In this document: positions 42,780-52,168 of the stretch, in pieces
How the letters are laid out: every line of letters starts with the position of its first letter
How positions within the stretch are numbered: position 1 is the first letter of the stretch
Source: Rhodocyclaceae bacterium
GTDB lineage: Bacteria > Pseudomonadota > Gammaproteobacteria > Burkholderiales > Rhodocyclaceae
Reading direction: 5' to 3'
NCBI GenBank assembly: GCA_023383815.1
Contig: JAHDYG010000005.1
Coordinates: 62,001-126,000 of the forward strand
DNA: 64,000 nt
Position numbers and translations under genes: made by a program
Notes under the pieces: model-generated
The model's input: the letters and a program-made list of their open reading frames with translations, nothing else
Database searches by the model: none
What the model was told of the DNA's origin: nothing

Positions 42780-43991
42780 ATGCTGCGCCATCTCCCCCCC
42801 TCGACCGTGATCGCCGGCGTACTGACGATCGCCGTCGGCTACACCGGTCCCTTCCTCATCATCGTCCACGCCGCCCAGCAGGCCGGCCTTTCCTCGGCAC
42901 AGCTCGCCTCCTGGCTGTGGGCCGTGTCGATCGGCTGCGGGTTCACCGGTCTGTGGCTGTCGTGGCGCTGGCAGATGCCGGTCATCACCGCGTGGTCGAC
43001 CCCGGGCGCGGCGGTGCTGCTCGCCGCCCTGCCGGGGGTGCCATACGCGGAGGCCGTCGGCGGATACCTGATTGCGGGACTCGCGGTGTGGCTCATCGGC
43101 GCGAGCGGCGCATTCGATACGCTGATGCGGCGCTTCCCGCCGGCACTCGCCGCCGCACTGCTCGCCGGCATCCTCTTTCGCTTCGTCGCAGAACTGGTTC
43201 CGGCCGCGCGCGACCATGCGCAACTCGTGTTGCCGATGGCACTCGTGTTCTTCGCCGGGCGCCGGCTTTGGCCACGCTACGCGCTGATGGCGGCGCTGAT
43301 GGTCGGCTGCGCCACCTTGCTTGCGCAGGGCGGCTTCGGGGGGTCCGCACCGGGTGCGAGTGCGAGCGCGACCTTGTGGACCCTGCCCGTGTGGACGACT
43401 CCGCAGTTCAGCCTGGCCGGTCTCACCAACATCGCACTTCCGCTCGCACTGGTCGCGCTCACGGGCCAGTTTCTACCCGGCATGGCGGTGCTTCGACACG
43501 ATGGCTACGCGCTGCCGGCGCGCTCCCCGGTCGGCCTGCTCGGTGGCGCTTCGGCGCTGCTCGCGCCCTTCGGCTGCCATGGGGTCGTGCTGGCAGCGAT
43601 CACCGCGGCGATGTGCACCGGCCCCGAGAGCCACCCCGACCCGCGCCAGCGCTGGAAGGCGGGCATGGTCGCCGCGGTCTGCTACGTGCTGATCGCGATC
43701 GTCGGCGGTGGTCTCGTGGCGGTACTGCAGTCCTTGCCCGCCGCGCTCGTGATGGCGACCGCCGCACTCGCGCTCTTCGGCACGCTGGGCGCTTCGCTGT
43801 CCACAGCGCTGGCACACGAAAGCCATCGCGAGGCCGCGCTTCTGACCTTCGTCGTTGCGGCGTCGGGCGTCAGCATCGCCGGCATCGGAGCCCCGTTATG
43901 GGCGCTGCTCGCCGGCGTGAGCGCCAGCGCCGTACTGCGCTGGCGCGCCAGGCGCGCAATCCCGGCAACCGCACCGGCGGGCGGACGCTGA
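42780..43991 (+). CDS. BenE family benzoate/aromatic transporter-like protein
   Basis: AVGYTGPFLIIVHAAQQAGLSSAQLASWLWAVSIGCGFTGLWLSWRWQMPVITAWSTPGAA. Confidence 0.9.
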   Translation: MLRHLPPSTVIAGVLTIAVGYTGPFLIIVHAAQQAGLSSAQLASWLWAVSIGCGFTGLWLSWRWQMPVITAWSTPGAAVLLAALPGVPYAEAVGGYLIAGLAVWLIGASGAFDTLMRRFPPALAAALLAGILFRFVAELVPAARDHAQLVLPMALVFFAGRRLWPRYALMAALMVGCATLLAQGGFGGSAPGASASATLWTLPVWTTPQFSLAGLTNIALPLALVALTGQFLPGMAVLRHDGYALPARSPVGLLGGASALLAPFGCHGVVLAAITAAMCTGPESHPDPRQRWKAGMVAAVCYVLIAIVGGGLVAVLQSLPAALVMATAALALFGTLGASLSTALAHESHREAALLTFVVAASGVSIAGIGAPLWALLAGVSASAVLRWRARRAIPATAPAGGR

Positions 43992-44054
43992 ACCGGCCGG
44001 CACTTCGCGGACGAAGCCGGTCCGGAGAAGCGTCCGGCGCGAAGCTTCCGGCGC

Positions 44055-44083
44055 TTGAGGGGCCGTTGTGCGATCCCTATACT
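44055..44083 (+). promoter_or_regulatory. Sigma70-like promoter for the methyltransferase gene
   Basis: TTGAGG-N17-TATACT. Confidence 0.5.
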
Positions 44084-44116
44084 GGGCCGCCCTGCCCCTG
44101 CCCGGAACCCATCCCG

Positions 44117-45289
44117 ATGAACGAAGAACGCGACGCCCGTCCCGCAGCCGTGTCCGCCGCCTCGCCCCGCGTGACGTGGGAGGAGGAGGGTCAGCCGCGC
44201 ACGGCGCGCTGGCGCTCCGAATCCGGCGCCCCGGCCCCACGCCGGATCGTGATCGCCGACGACCGCATGAGTGCGGATGAAGCCTGGCGGCTCGCCTGCG
44301 AAGGCACGGCGCTGCTGTGGCGCGGGGATTTCCACAATGCACGCCAGCTGCTGCAGGCGATCGGCCGCCGGATCGGACGCAAGCCTGCGCAGCGAAAGGG
44401 CGCCGCCCCGCTCACGCCGGCCGACTCGTTTCACCGCCACCGCATGGCACAGGCGCAACGCGCTCGCACGCTGGGCATGCTGCTGGTGCCGCTCGATGCC
44501 GGCTACCGCCTGCCGCTGCGGCGCGCGCCCGACGTGCGCGAGGCCTGCACCGAGGCATGGGGCGTGGAGGGCGAGGACTGCCTCGTGTCGCTGCGCGAGA
44601 TCCTGGGCCTCATCGGCGCGCATGAGTGGCGCCGCAACGGCGTGCCGGTGGCGGTGCTCGATGCCCGCATCCATCCTCACTACGGGGTGTTCTCGCCGGT
44701 GCGCGGCGAATATCTCGATCTCGTCGCGACCGCGCCGCTGCCGGGCTCCGCCCTCGCGTTCGACATCGGTACCGGTACCGGCGTGCTCGCCGCCCTGCTC
44801 GCCCGGCGCGGCGTCGCGCATGTGATCGCGACCGACCTCGATCCGCGCGCGCTCGCCTGCGCCCGCGACAACCTCGACCGCCTGGGCCTGGCGCATCAGG
44901 TCGGTTTGCTCGCCGCAGATCTCTTTCCCGAGGGGCGTGCGGATCTCGTGGTGTGCAATCCGCCATGGCTCCCCGGGCGCCCGACGACACCGCTCGAAGC
45001 GGCGATCTACGACCCGGACAGCCGCATGTTGCGCGGCTTTCTGGACGGTCTGGCGGACCATCTGGCGCCGCGAGGGGAAGGCTGGCTGGTGCTGTCGGAT
45101 CTGGCCGAACACCTGGGGCTACGCTCGCGCGAGACCCTGCTTGGCTGGATCGCCGCGGCCGGCCTGAAGGTGCTCGGACGCGACGAGCTCGCACCACGCC
45201 ACCCGAAAAGCCGCGATGCGGACGATCCGCTGCACGAAGCCCGCAAGGCCGAACGCACGTCGCTGTGGCGGCTCGCAGCGGACGACTGA
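44117..45289 (+). CDS. Class I SAM-dependent methyltransferase (PrmB/HemK-like)
   Basis: AFDIGTGTGVLAALLARRGVAHVIATDLDPRAL; DLVVCNPPWLPG (NPPY/W-type motif). Confidence 0.88.
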   Translation: MNEERDARPAAVSAASPRVTWEEEGQPRTARWRSESGAPAPRRIVIADDRMSADEAWRLACEGTALLWRGDFHNARQLLQAIGRRIGRKPAQRKGAAPLTPADSFHRHRMAQAQRARTLGMLLVPLDAGYRLPLRRAPDVREACTEAWGVEGEDCLVSLREILGLIGAHEWRRNGVPVAVLDARIHPHYGVFSPVRGEYLDLVATAPLPGSALAFDIGTGTGVLAALLARRGVAHVIATDLDPRALACARDNLDRLGLAHQVGLLAADLFPEGRADLVVCNPPWLPGRPTTPLEAAIYDPDSRMLRGFLDGLADHLAPRGEGWLVLSDLAEHLGLRSRETLLGWIAAAGLKVLGRDELAPRHPKSRDADDPLHEARKAERTSLWRLAADD

Positions 45290-45432
45290 GAGCTTGTGAA
45301 GAAATCGTAGCGAGCAGGGCCGAGTGCAAGGCGCGAGCGAGCGAACGACGAGACATATCAGGTAGATAGGCGAGGAGTGAGCGAGTGAGCAACGCAGCAA
45401 TCGGCACGCGCAGTAGATTTATTCACAGGCTC
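45290..45432. repeat. MITE-like intergenic element with terminal inverted repeats
   Basis: Ends GAGCTTGTGAAGAAATC ... GATTTATTCACAGGCTC: about 15/17 complementary; starts right after the methyltransferase stop; internal GAGCGA-rich. Confidence 0.7.
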
Positions 45433-45469
45433 TGAGGCCGCGCCACGCCCGGCAGACTGATCCCGGAAC

Positions 45470-45886
45470 TCAGCCGCCCGTGGCGGGCGGGTCGGCTTCC
45501 TCGTCGGCCATGCGGAGGATCGCTCCGACGATGTCGTTCATCGTGATGATGCCCGACAGTTCGTTGGCGGCGGTGACGAGCAGGCGCCGGATGCCGATGT
45601 TCACCATCAGCCGTGCGGCATGCTTGACGTCGAGCTCGCGCGAAATCGTCAGCGCGGGCTTGGCACAGACGTCGTAGACGTTGATGAGATCGATGTCGCC
45701 TTCCTCGGCGACGATGGTCTTCAGGATGTTGGTGTAGGTGATGATGCCGAACGCGTCGTGCTCGTGGCGCTTGTCGACCACCAGCGACTTGACGCCGCGG
45801 CTACGCATGACGCGCATCGCATCGCGGATCGTCGCGAACGGCGAAATGGTCACGACCTCGCGGACCATGATGTCCTTGACCAGCAT
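45470..45886 (-). CDS. CBS domain pair protein
   Basis: MLVKDIMVREVVTISPFATIRDAMRVMRSRGVKSLVV ... GIRRLLVTAANELSGIITMNDIVG. Confidence 0.92.
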   Translation of the reverse strand: MLVKDIMVREVVTISPFATIRDAMRVMRSRGVKSLVVDKRHEHDAFGIITYTNILKTIVAEEGDIDLINVYDVCAKPALTISRELDVKHAARLMVNIGIRRLLVTAANELSGIITMNDIVGAILRMADEEADPPATGG

Positions 45887-45899
45887 GATGGCACTCTCC

Positions 45900-46247
45900 C
45901 TAGATGTCATCGCGGATGCGTTGTTCGAACTGCAGGATCTGCGTCGTGTCGATGCCCGCGATGTGCTCCAGAGGAATCGTGAACACGACACCACGGCTTT
46001 CCTTGCGCAGGTCGAGTTCATTGACGATCGCCTTCATCACCGCGAGCGAGAGCTTCTTCTCCAGCACGAACACAAGCACCGACTGGCTGCCTTCGTAGGT
46101 GAGACCGAAGAAGGTCTTCTTCTCCTGTGCGCCGATGCCGCGACCATCGAGAATGGTCACGCCCCCCGCGCCGGCCCGGCGCGCCGCGTCGATGGCCTTC
46201 TCCTCCAGATCCTCGGCGAGGATCGCGACGAGTACCGAGAATTTCAC
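45900..46247 (-). CDS. P-II-like small signalling protein
   Basis: GTG start; MKFSVLVAILAEDLEEKAIDAARRAGAGGVTILDGRGIGAQEKKTFFGLTYEGSQSVLVFVLEKKL. Confidence 0.82.
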   Translation of the reverse strand: MKFSVLVAILAEDLEEKAIDAARRAGAGGVTILDGRGIGAQEKKTFFGLTYEGSQSVLVFVLEKKLSLAVMKAIVNELDLRKESRGVVFTIPLEHIAGIDTTQILQFEQRIRDDI

Positions 46248-47758
46248 GATGCTTCTCCTTGCTGCCGGGTGACCCGCTCGACGTACAGAGCATAGAGCAT
46301 GACGGTCACGATGGGAAAAATCGAGGCGAAGGCGATCAGGCCGAAGCCGTCGATCAGCACGTTGCGCCCCTCGATGTGGGTCGCCAGCCCGATACCGAGC
46401 GCAGTGACGAGCGGCACCGTAACCTCGGAGGTCGTCACGCCGCCCAGATCGAAGGCGAGCGGCACGATGTACTTCGGCGCGACCCACGTGAGCGCGATCA
46501 CCAGTGCGTAGCCCGCCATGATGTAGAAATGGATCGAATCGCCGCTGATGATGCGATGCACGCCGATCGTGATCCCGATCGCGACCCCGATCGCAACCAG
46601 CATGCGGATGTGGTTGCCGCGCAGCCGTCCCTTGCCCGCTTCCTCGGCCTTCTGCCCGATCGCGATCAGGGCCGGCTCGGCCATGGTCGTTGCAAAGCCG
46701 ATCGAAAAAGCGAAGAGATAGACCCAGAGGCGCGTGTCGAGCCCGATCAGCTGCTCGGCCATGCTCTGGCCGATCGGGAACAATCCAAGCTTGAGCCCGA
46801 CGACGAAGGCATACAGCCCGACGATCACCAGCACGAAGCCACCGATGACTTTGTGCAGATGCGCGATCGGCTTGCGGATCACGCCGTACTGGAAGAACAG
46901 GATCACGAGGATGATCGGCGCCACGTCGCGGAACATGCGCAGGAGATCGGTCACCGCGCCGACCACCAGTGCCCACGCGCCCGTCGCCACCTTCCCGGTT
47001 GCGGCCGCATCGGCCGTGACCGGCGCGGCCATCGCCGGCAGCGCCGGATCGGCCAGATTGAACACGTAGATTCCGTAGAGCTGCACGACGATCATCGGCA
47101 CCATCACCGCAAGCGCGACGAGGCCGAAACCGTGCGCCAGCGCATTGCGCCCGCGGATCGAGGTCGCGAGCCCGATCCCGAGCGCGGCGATGAGCGGCAC
47201 GGTGACGATGTTGGTCGTCACCCCACCCGAATCGTAGGCCAGCCCGACGATCTCCCCGGGAGCGAAGAAGGTCACCGTGACGACCAGCAAGTACCCCACG
47301 ATCATGTACCCGTGCAGCGAATGGCCAAGGATCGTGCGCACGACCCCGAGCGCGACCACCGCACCGACCGACAGCGCAACGAGCACGCGCAGCGTGAAGC
47401 CGTCCACCCTTCCGCCGCTGATGAGCTCGGCCTTGCCCGCAACGGCGATCAGCGCCGGCTCGGCGATCACCGCCGAAAACCCGAGGCAGAACCCGAAGGC
47501 CATCAGCAAGGGCAGCGAACCTTTCTTCGCGAACTCATTGGAGAGGTTCTTGCCGATCGGAAAGATCCCGAGTTCCAGGCCCTGCAGGAACAGCGCCACA
47601 CCGAAGATCACCACCATCAGGCCGAAGGCCATCGACGCTACGCCCTCGGGCACCTCGCGCATCACGCCGAGCTGGAAGAAGGTGACGACCAGCACGATCG
47701 GCAGCAGATTGCGGAACGAATGCTCCAGCGTCTCGGCGAAGGCCTTGAGCGGGTTCAC
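46244..47758 (-). CDS. DUF1538 domain membrane protein (two repeats)
   Basis: Two homologous halves: LAEPALIAVAGKAE.../MAEPALIAIGQKAEEA...; DSGGVTTNIVTVPLIAALGIGLA.../DLGGVTTSEVTVPLVTALGIGLA; 4-nt overlap with P-II gene. Confidence 0.88.
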   Translation of the reverse strand: MNPLKAFAETLEHSFRNLLPIVLVVTFFQLGVMREVPEGVASMAFGLMVVIFGVALFLQGLELGIFPIGKNLSNEFAKKGSLPLLMAFGFCLGFSAVIAEPALIAVAGKAELISGGRVDGFTLRVLVALSVGAVVALGVVRTILGHSLHGYMIVGYLLVVTVTFFAPGEIVGLAYDSGGVTTNIVTVPLIAALGIGLATSIRGRNALAHGFGLVALAVMVPMIVVQLYGIYVFNLADPALPAMAAPVTADAAATGKVATGAWALVVGAVTDLLRMFRDVAPIILVILFFQYGVIRKPIAHLHKVIGGFVLVIVGLYAFVVGLKLGLFPIGQSMAEQLIGLDTRLWVYLFAFSIGFATTMAEPALIAIGQKAEEAGKGRLRGNHIRMLVAIGVAIGITIGVHRIISGDSIHFYIMAGYALVIALTWVAPKYIVPLAFDLGGVTTSEVTVPLVTALGIGLATHIEGRNVLIDGFGLIAFASIFPIVTVMLYALYVERVTRQQGEAS

Positions 47759-47959
47759 AGTCCGGCGCCTCCGGCGATCCCGCACAAGGGCCTGGCCAGA
47801 TGCGCACAGCCGGTGCTCTTCACCGCCCGCATGTTGCCCGGTGCCGCCGGACCGTCCGGTCCTCCCCCTGCGATCGCCCGCACGTCCGCCCTCCCCGTTC
47901 CTGGCCAGCCCAGAGCATAGAGCAGGGCGTGCAGAAGCGGAATCCCGACGAGCTCCTGG

Positions 47960-48227
47960 ACGCTCGCCAGCGCCGGCGGCGGCTTTCTCTCGCAGTGGGA
48001 TACCAACACCTACGCACTCTTCCACAAGTCGGGCGAAGAAGCCGACGTATGGGTCGCGCTCTACGGGATCGAGTTCGACTTCGACAGCGACCGCCCTCAC
48101 CAGTCGCCACAGCATCGCCGCGCAACGCCTGACGCCGTTCGGCGCCGGCATGGCGGCGCCCGTCGCAAGCAACGACCACGAAGACGGCCGCGCGCGCAAC
48201 CGGCGCGTCGAACGGGTGAAACGCTGA
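47960..48227 (+). pseudogene. Degenerate OmpA-family gene remnant
   Basis: One frame reads SAGGGFLSQWDTNTYALFHKSGEEADVWVALYGIEFDFDSDRP, another continues ALTSRHSIAAQRLTPFGAGMAAPVASNDHEDGRARNRRVERVKR*, matching the start and end of an OmpA C-terminal domain with the middle lost. Confidence 0.6.
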
Positions 48228-48321
48228 TTCGCACCCGGCGCCAGGCCCGGAGAATCATTGCGGGCGATGCGGGCTGCGTGCCGGCCATGCTCGCCCCGTC
48301 CTTTGTCGGGACGGCTCGATA

Positions 48322-48759
48322 CTACTTTCTTCCTTCGCGGCGTCCCGCCATTCCTGCGTGCTGCCAGAGCTTCACTGCACGCGAGCGGCGGATGTTGCCG
48401 TCGCGCGTCAGCAGCGGCAGTCCATGGGCACGCGCCGTTGCGACAATGATGCGATCGGCCGGGTCACCATGAAACCCTGCCGGCAGACGATCGAGGGCGA
48501 CGACGACCGAGACGTCCAGCGGCAAGAGGGTGACGGCTTCCGCCGCCACCGGCAGCCAGAGCGACAACGGCGTGTCGAGCGTCAGCCGCTCCTTGGCGGC
48601 CAGCATCTGCGCTTCCCAGAGACTGATGGCGGAAAGGGCGGGCGGCGTGCCGGCGGCCGCCAGCGCGTCGAGCGCTTCACGCTCGCGAACGGACAGTTCG
48701 GATTGACCCAGCAGCCACCAGATCCAAGCATGGGTGTCGAGCAACAGAGGCAGTTTCAT
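48322..48759 (-). CDS. PIN domain toxin (VapC family)
   Basis: LLLDTHAWIWWLLGQSELSVREREAL ... GFHGDPADRIIVATARAHGLPLLTRD. Confidence 0.92.
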   Translation of the reverse strand: MKLPLLLDTHAWIWWLLGQSELSVREREALDALAAAGTPPALSAISLWEAQMLAAKERLTLDTPLSLWLPVAAEAVTLLPLDVSVVVALDRLPAGFHGDPADRIIVATARAHGLPLLTRDGNIRRSRAVKLWQHAGMAGRREGRK

Positions 48760-49013
48760 TGACTCGCGGATTGCATGGCTTCGAAATCTGCGGCATCGAG
48801 TACCGATTCACCCGGGGCGGCCGAAAGGCGACCGCTGCCGCGCAACCGAAGCCACGGAGCGGTATCTCGCTCCGCCGGCGCGCTGGGCACGAGCCTGGCG
48901 ACGATGCGGCCACGACGCGTCAGGTCGAAAGCGGTCCCCTGCTGTTCAACCTGACGGATCAGATCCAGGCAATGTGCCTTGAATTCAGTGACGCTGACGG
49001 CACTCATGGTCAT
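48756..49013 (-). CDS. Phd/YefM-type antitoxin
   Basis: AVSVTEFKAHCLDLIRQVEQQGTAFDLTRRGRIVARLVP; 4-nt overlap with the PIN toxin. Confidence 0.9.
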   Translation of the reverse strand: MTMSAVSVTEFKAHCLDLIRQVEQQGTAFDLTRRGRIVARLVPSAPAERDTAPWLRLRGSGRLSAAPGESVLDAADFEAMQSASQ

Positions 49014-49090
49014 TTCTCACTTGAAAATGGTCACATGCAACGATAGCACTTTGAGGAAGATGGAAAAAGTCGGCGCGGCCCGCCCGCTCC

Positions 49091-49411
49091 TCAGCGGTCG
49101 CCCTCCGGAACGTAGATGAACGAGCCGTCCTTCATCCGGTAGGCGACGCCGGCGCGCGAGCCCTCGCCGCTGCCGATCTCGCCGCTCGCCTGGTAGTGCT
49201 CGATCTGCTCGCCCTTCTTGACGATCATCTCCATGTTCGGCTGGCCGGGGTTCTTGATCACCGTGACGTTGTCGGCCGAGAACGGGTTCATCGGGTTGTT
49301 CGCGACCGCGAGCAGCAGCGCGGCGATGATGACGAGAAACACGTCGATCAGGTTTACGACCGACAGGATCGGGTCGTCCGCTTCGAGATCGTCCATCAGC
49401 CGCAGGCTCAT
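49091..49411 (-). CDS. DUF2149 domain protein, ExbD-like architecture
   Basis: MSLRLMDDLEADDPILSVVNLIDVFLVIIAALLLAVANNP; overlaps ExbB-like gene. Confidence 0.85.
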   Translation of the reverse strand: MSLRLMDDLEADDPILSVVNLIDVFLVIIAALLLAVANNPMNPFSADNVTVIKNPGQPNMEMIVKKGEQIEHYQASGEIGSGEGSRAGVAYRMKDGSFIYVPEGDR

Positions 49412-49956
49412 TGCACGCCCTCCGCCGCGAGCGGAGCGATCGGGTCGTCATGCGCCGGCCGAGCGGACGCCTGCGGCAGCGGCACGCCCTTCTCGATCTC
49501 GGCCAATTCGGTGGCGAGCCAGCGCCGGCGCACGCTCACGATCCAGTAGGTGATCGCTGCGCCGATCAGCGCCAGGATGACGGCCGAGAAGGCGACCATC
49601 AGGTTGCGGCTGACTTCCTGCAACTGGCCATCAGCGAGCGCCTTGAGCGCCGGCCCCATCGGGATCATCGTCGCAACGAGACCGAGCATCGGCGCGACCC
49701 GCGTCACGATGCGCAGCAGTTCGAGCTTGCGCACCGCCAGCGCTTCGAGGTCCGTGATGCCGAGCGCGGGATCGGCACGCAGCGCCATGCGCAGTTCGAA
49801 CCCGCGCGGGTCGTTGCGCGCTCGCTGGCGCGCCTGGATCAGGAACACGCCCATCGCGTAGAACGAGTAGAAGAAGAGCGCTGCGACGAGCACCAGCACC
49901 GGCAGCATGAAGAGCTGGCTCAGGCCATACATGGCCGATTCAACGGGATACGACAT
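49408..49956 (-). CDS. MotA/TolQ/ExbB proton channel family protein (HmuU-like)
   Basis: VTRVAPMLGLVATMIPMGPALKALADGQLQEVSRNLMVAFSAVILALIGAAITYWI. Confidence 0.88.
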   Translation of the reverse strand: MSYPVESAMYGLSQLFMLPVLVLVAALFFYSFYAMGVFLIQARQRARNDPRGFELRMALRADPALGITDLEALAVRKLELLRIVTRVAPMLGLVATMIPMGPALKALADGQLQEVSRNLMVAFSAVILALIGAAITYWIVSVRRRWLATELAEIEKGVPLPQASARPAHDDPIAPLAAEGVQ

Positions 49957-50038
49957 GGCGGAAAGACTCCTTTTCAGGTGGGATGGAAATCGGGACGGGT
50001 GTGTTGGGGTCCGGATCGAGGCGGCGCGGGCGGGCGGC

Positions 50039-52168
50039 TCACCATTTGCCCTCCAGCGCCAGCAGCCAGGTACGCTCTCCGCCGTCGCGGGTGCGCAGGC
50101 CCCACTCGCCCTCGGGTCGCAGCGCAGTGCGGACGGCGCGATCCGGGGTGGCGAACAGGTTCTCGACCGACAGACGCAGCAGCAGCGATGGCGCGAGCGG
50201 GCGCGAGAGGTGTCCGTCCACCCGCGTAGCGGTACTGCTGCGCGCCCGCAACTTGCCCGGATGCACGCTGCGCGTGCCCGATGCATGGCGGATCTGCACG
50301 CCGTAGCCGGTCCGCCCGCGCGCCGCGGCCTGCTCCCAGGACAGCGTCGCGAGCAGGCGCGGCGTGTCGTTCGCGATGCGCCGCACGCCTAGATCGCGGT
50401 CGGCCACGCTCGCGCGCGGCAGCGTCAGGCTCAAGCGCAACACGCCGCCTTCGAGCGCACCGCGGGTGAGCAGCACGGAATCGGCGCGCAGGCTCAGTTC
50501 GGCGCCGTAGTGACGCGCATGTCCGACATTTGCAGGGCGCTCGACCCAGCGGCCATCTTCGAGCGTGGTCCGGCCCTCGACGAAATCGCGTGTGCGACGG
50601 GCGTAGAAGTTCACCCCCACGAGGCCGGCCTGCCTGGCGAAATACCGTTCCAGACCGAATTCGGCGCGCACGATGCGTTCGACGCGAAGTTGCGGGTTGC
50701 CGGCACGATCCGGTTCCAGCGGTGAGTTCACGCCGGCCGCCCGCACGACGATCGCACTGCGCTCGTCGAGCTTCGGAAAACGGACGCCATGCCCGGCCGA
50801 TGCGCGCACCACCCAGCCTTCATGGGGCTCCCATCGCAGCGACAAGGACGGATCGAGCACTCTGCGCTTTTGCCGGCCGGCTTCGGTGCGTTGGCGCAGC
50901 GCATCGGCGCGCACGCCACCGGTCAGGATCAGCGCATCATCGACGATCCACTCGTCCTGCAGCCACAGACTGAGACGCTCTTCGCGCTGGGCATGGCTGC
51001 GGGCCTGGCCCGCGGCGTCCGCGGCCTGCCGCTCACGCAGTCCCAGGTGTGCGGCTTCGAGCCCGATCGATACGAGATGTGCGTCGACCGGCCGATCGAG
51101 GCGCAGCGCACCGCTCAGTTCACGCTCGCGCCGCTCGCTTCGCTCGGTCCAGTGCCCGGGTTCCTCGCCCGACGCGGCCCCATCGACGATCGTGCGCCGC
51201 ACGTCGTGGCTGCGCGTGCCTTCCATCCACGCCAGGCGCACGCCGAGCTTCGGCTCGGCGCCACCGCCGCGCTCGCCGTCTACACGCAGGCGCGAGATCC
51301 GCGTGCGCCCGTCCTCGCGATCCCGGCGCACTGTCGGATCGGACTCGCCCTGCGCGCGCTGCACGACGTCGACACGGCGCGCAACCGTGTTCTCGTAGCG
51401 GCTCGGCCACAGGCTCAGGCGCATCTTGCCGCGTGACCAGGACAGGCGCGGCGTGAAGATCGTTTCGTCGACGCGATAGACCCCGTGTGCATGCTCGGAG
51501 CCGGCACCGGTTTCGCCCTCGCGTGTTCGACGCGTGTCGACCGGCATGCGATGGCGGTTCGCGGTCAGCGGCAGATTCCACGAGAAGCCGTCGGCACCGC
51601 CCCCGACGCCGGCGGTCAGTTGCAGGTTCGGCTCGCCGCCGCGCCATCCGATGACGCTGCGCACCTCGGTCGACCAGGTCTTCGGGGGCGCCTTGAGGAT
51701 CAGATTGACGACGATCTCGGCATCGGCGCCATGCTCGGCGCTCGCCCCGCGCACGAGTTCGATGCGTTCCAGATCGCCCGCTGGCAGGCGCCCGACGACC
51801 GCCATCGCGTGGCGCCCGCTCGCACTCGGGCGCTCACCATTGACGAGGATCGCCACCGAATCGCGCCCGATCCCGCGTGCGCTCGCCGCGGCCGAGCCCG
51901 ACATGCCGCCGCCCGCACGATCGAGCCCGGGGATCCGGCGCAACACTTCGGCGACCGACAGACCGCCGAGCGAGGCGATCTGCTGCGCATCGAGGACGAT
52001 CTTTGCACCCGGCGCGAACCGTTGCTCGGAGAGCGCATCGAGCACCGCACTCACATTGACCACCGGCAGTTCGACCGCGTCATTCGCATGCGCCCGTTCC
52101 TGCGCCCCCGCACCGGCCGCCGCCAGCAGCAGGCACAGCGCAACCGGACGATGCGCGGCACGCGTCAT
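50039..52168 (-). CDS. TonB-dependent receptor
   Basis: Signal peptide, plug domain (SLGGLSVAEVLRRIPGLDRAGGG...SVAILVNGERP...LERIELVRGASAEHGADA), beta-barrel ending in W. Confidence 0.9.
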   Translation of the reverse strand: MTRAAHRPVALCLLLAAAGAGAQERAHANDAVELPVVNVSAVLDALSEQRFAPGAKIVLDAQQIASLGGLSVAEVLRRIPGLDRAGGGMSGSAAASARGIGRDSVAILVNGERPSASGRHAMAVVGRLPAGDLERIELVRGASAEHGADAEIVVNLILKAPPKTWSTEVRSVIGWRGGEPNLQLTAGVGGGADGFSWNLPLTANRHRMPVDTRRTREGETGAGSEHAHGVYRVDETIFTPRLSWSRGKMRLSLWPSRYENTVARRVDVVQRAQGESDPTVRRDREDGRTRISRLRVDGERGGGAEPKLGVRLAWMEGTRSHDVRRTIVDGAASGEEPGHWTERSERRERELSGALRLDRPVDAHLVSIGLEAAHLGLRERQAADAAGQARSHAQREERLSLWLQDEWIVDDALILTGGVRADALRQRTEAGRQKRRVLDPSLSLRWEPHEGWVVRASAGHGVRFPKLDERSAIVVRAAGVNSPLEPDRAGNPQLRVERIVRAEFGLERYFARQAGLVGVNFYARRTRDFVEGRTTLEDGRWVERPANVGHARHYGAELSLRADSVLLTRGALEGGVLRLSLTLPRASVADRDLGVRRIANDTPRLLATLSWEQAAARGRTGYGVQIRHASGTRSVHPGKLRARSSTATRVDGHLSRPLAPSLLLRLSVENLFATPDRAVRTALRPEGEWGLRTRDGGERTWLLALEGKW

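Noticed and set aside
46127-47920. 597-aa + strand ORF (HxDR-rich)
   Set aside because: Antisense shadow of the DUF1538 gene, reflecting codon bias of its TM helices.
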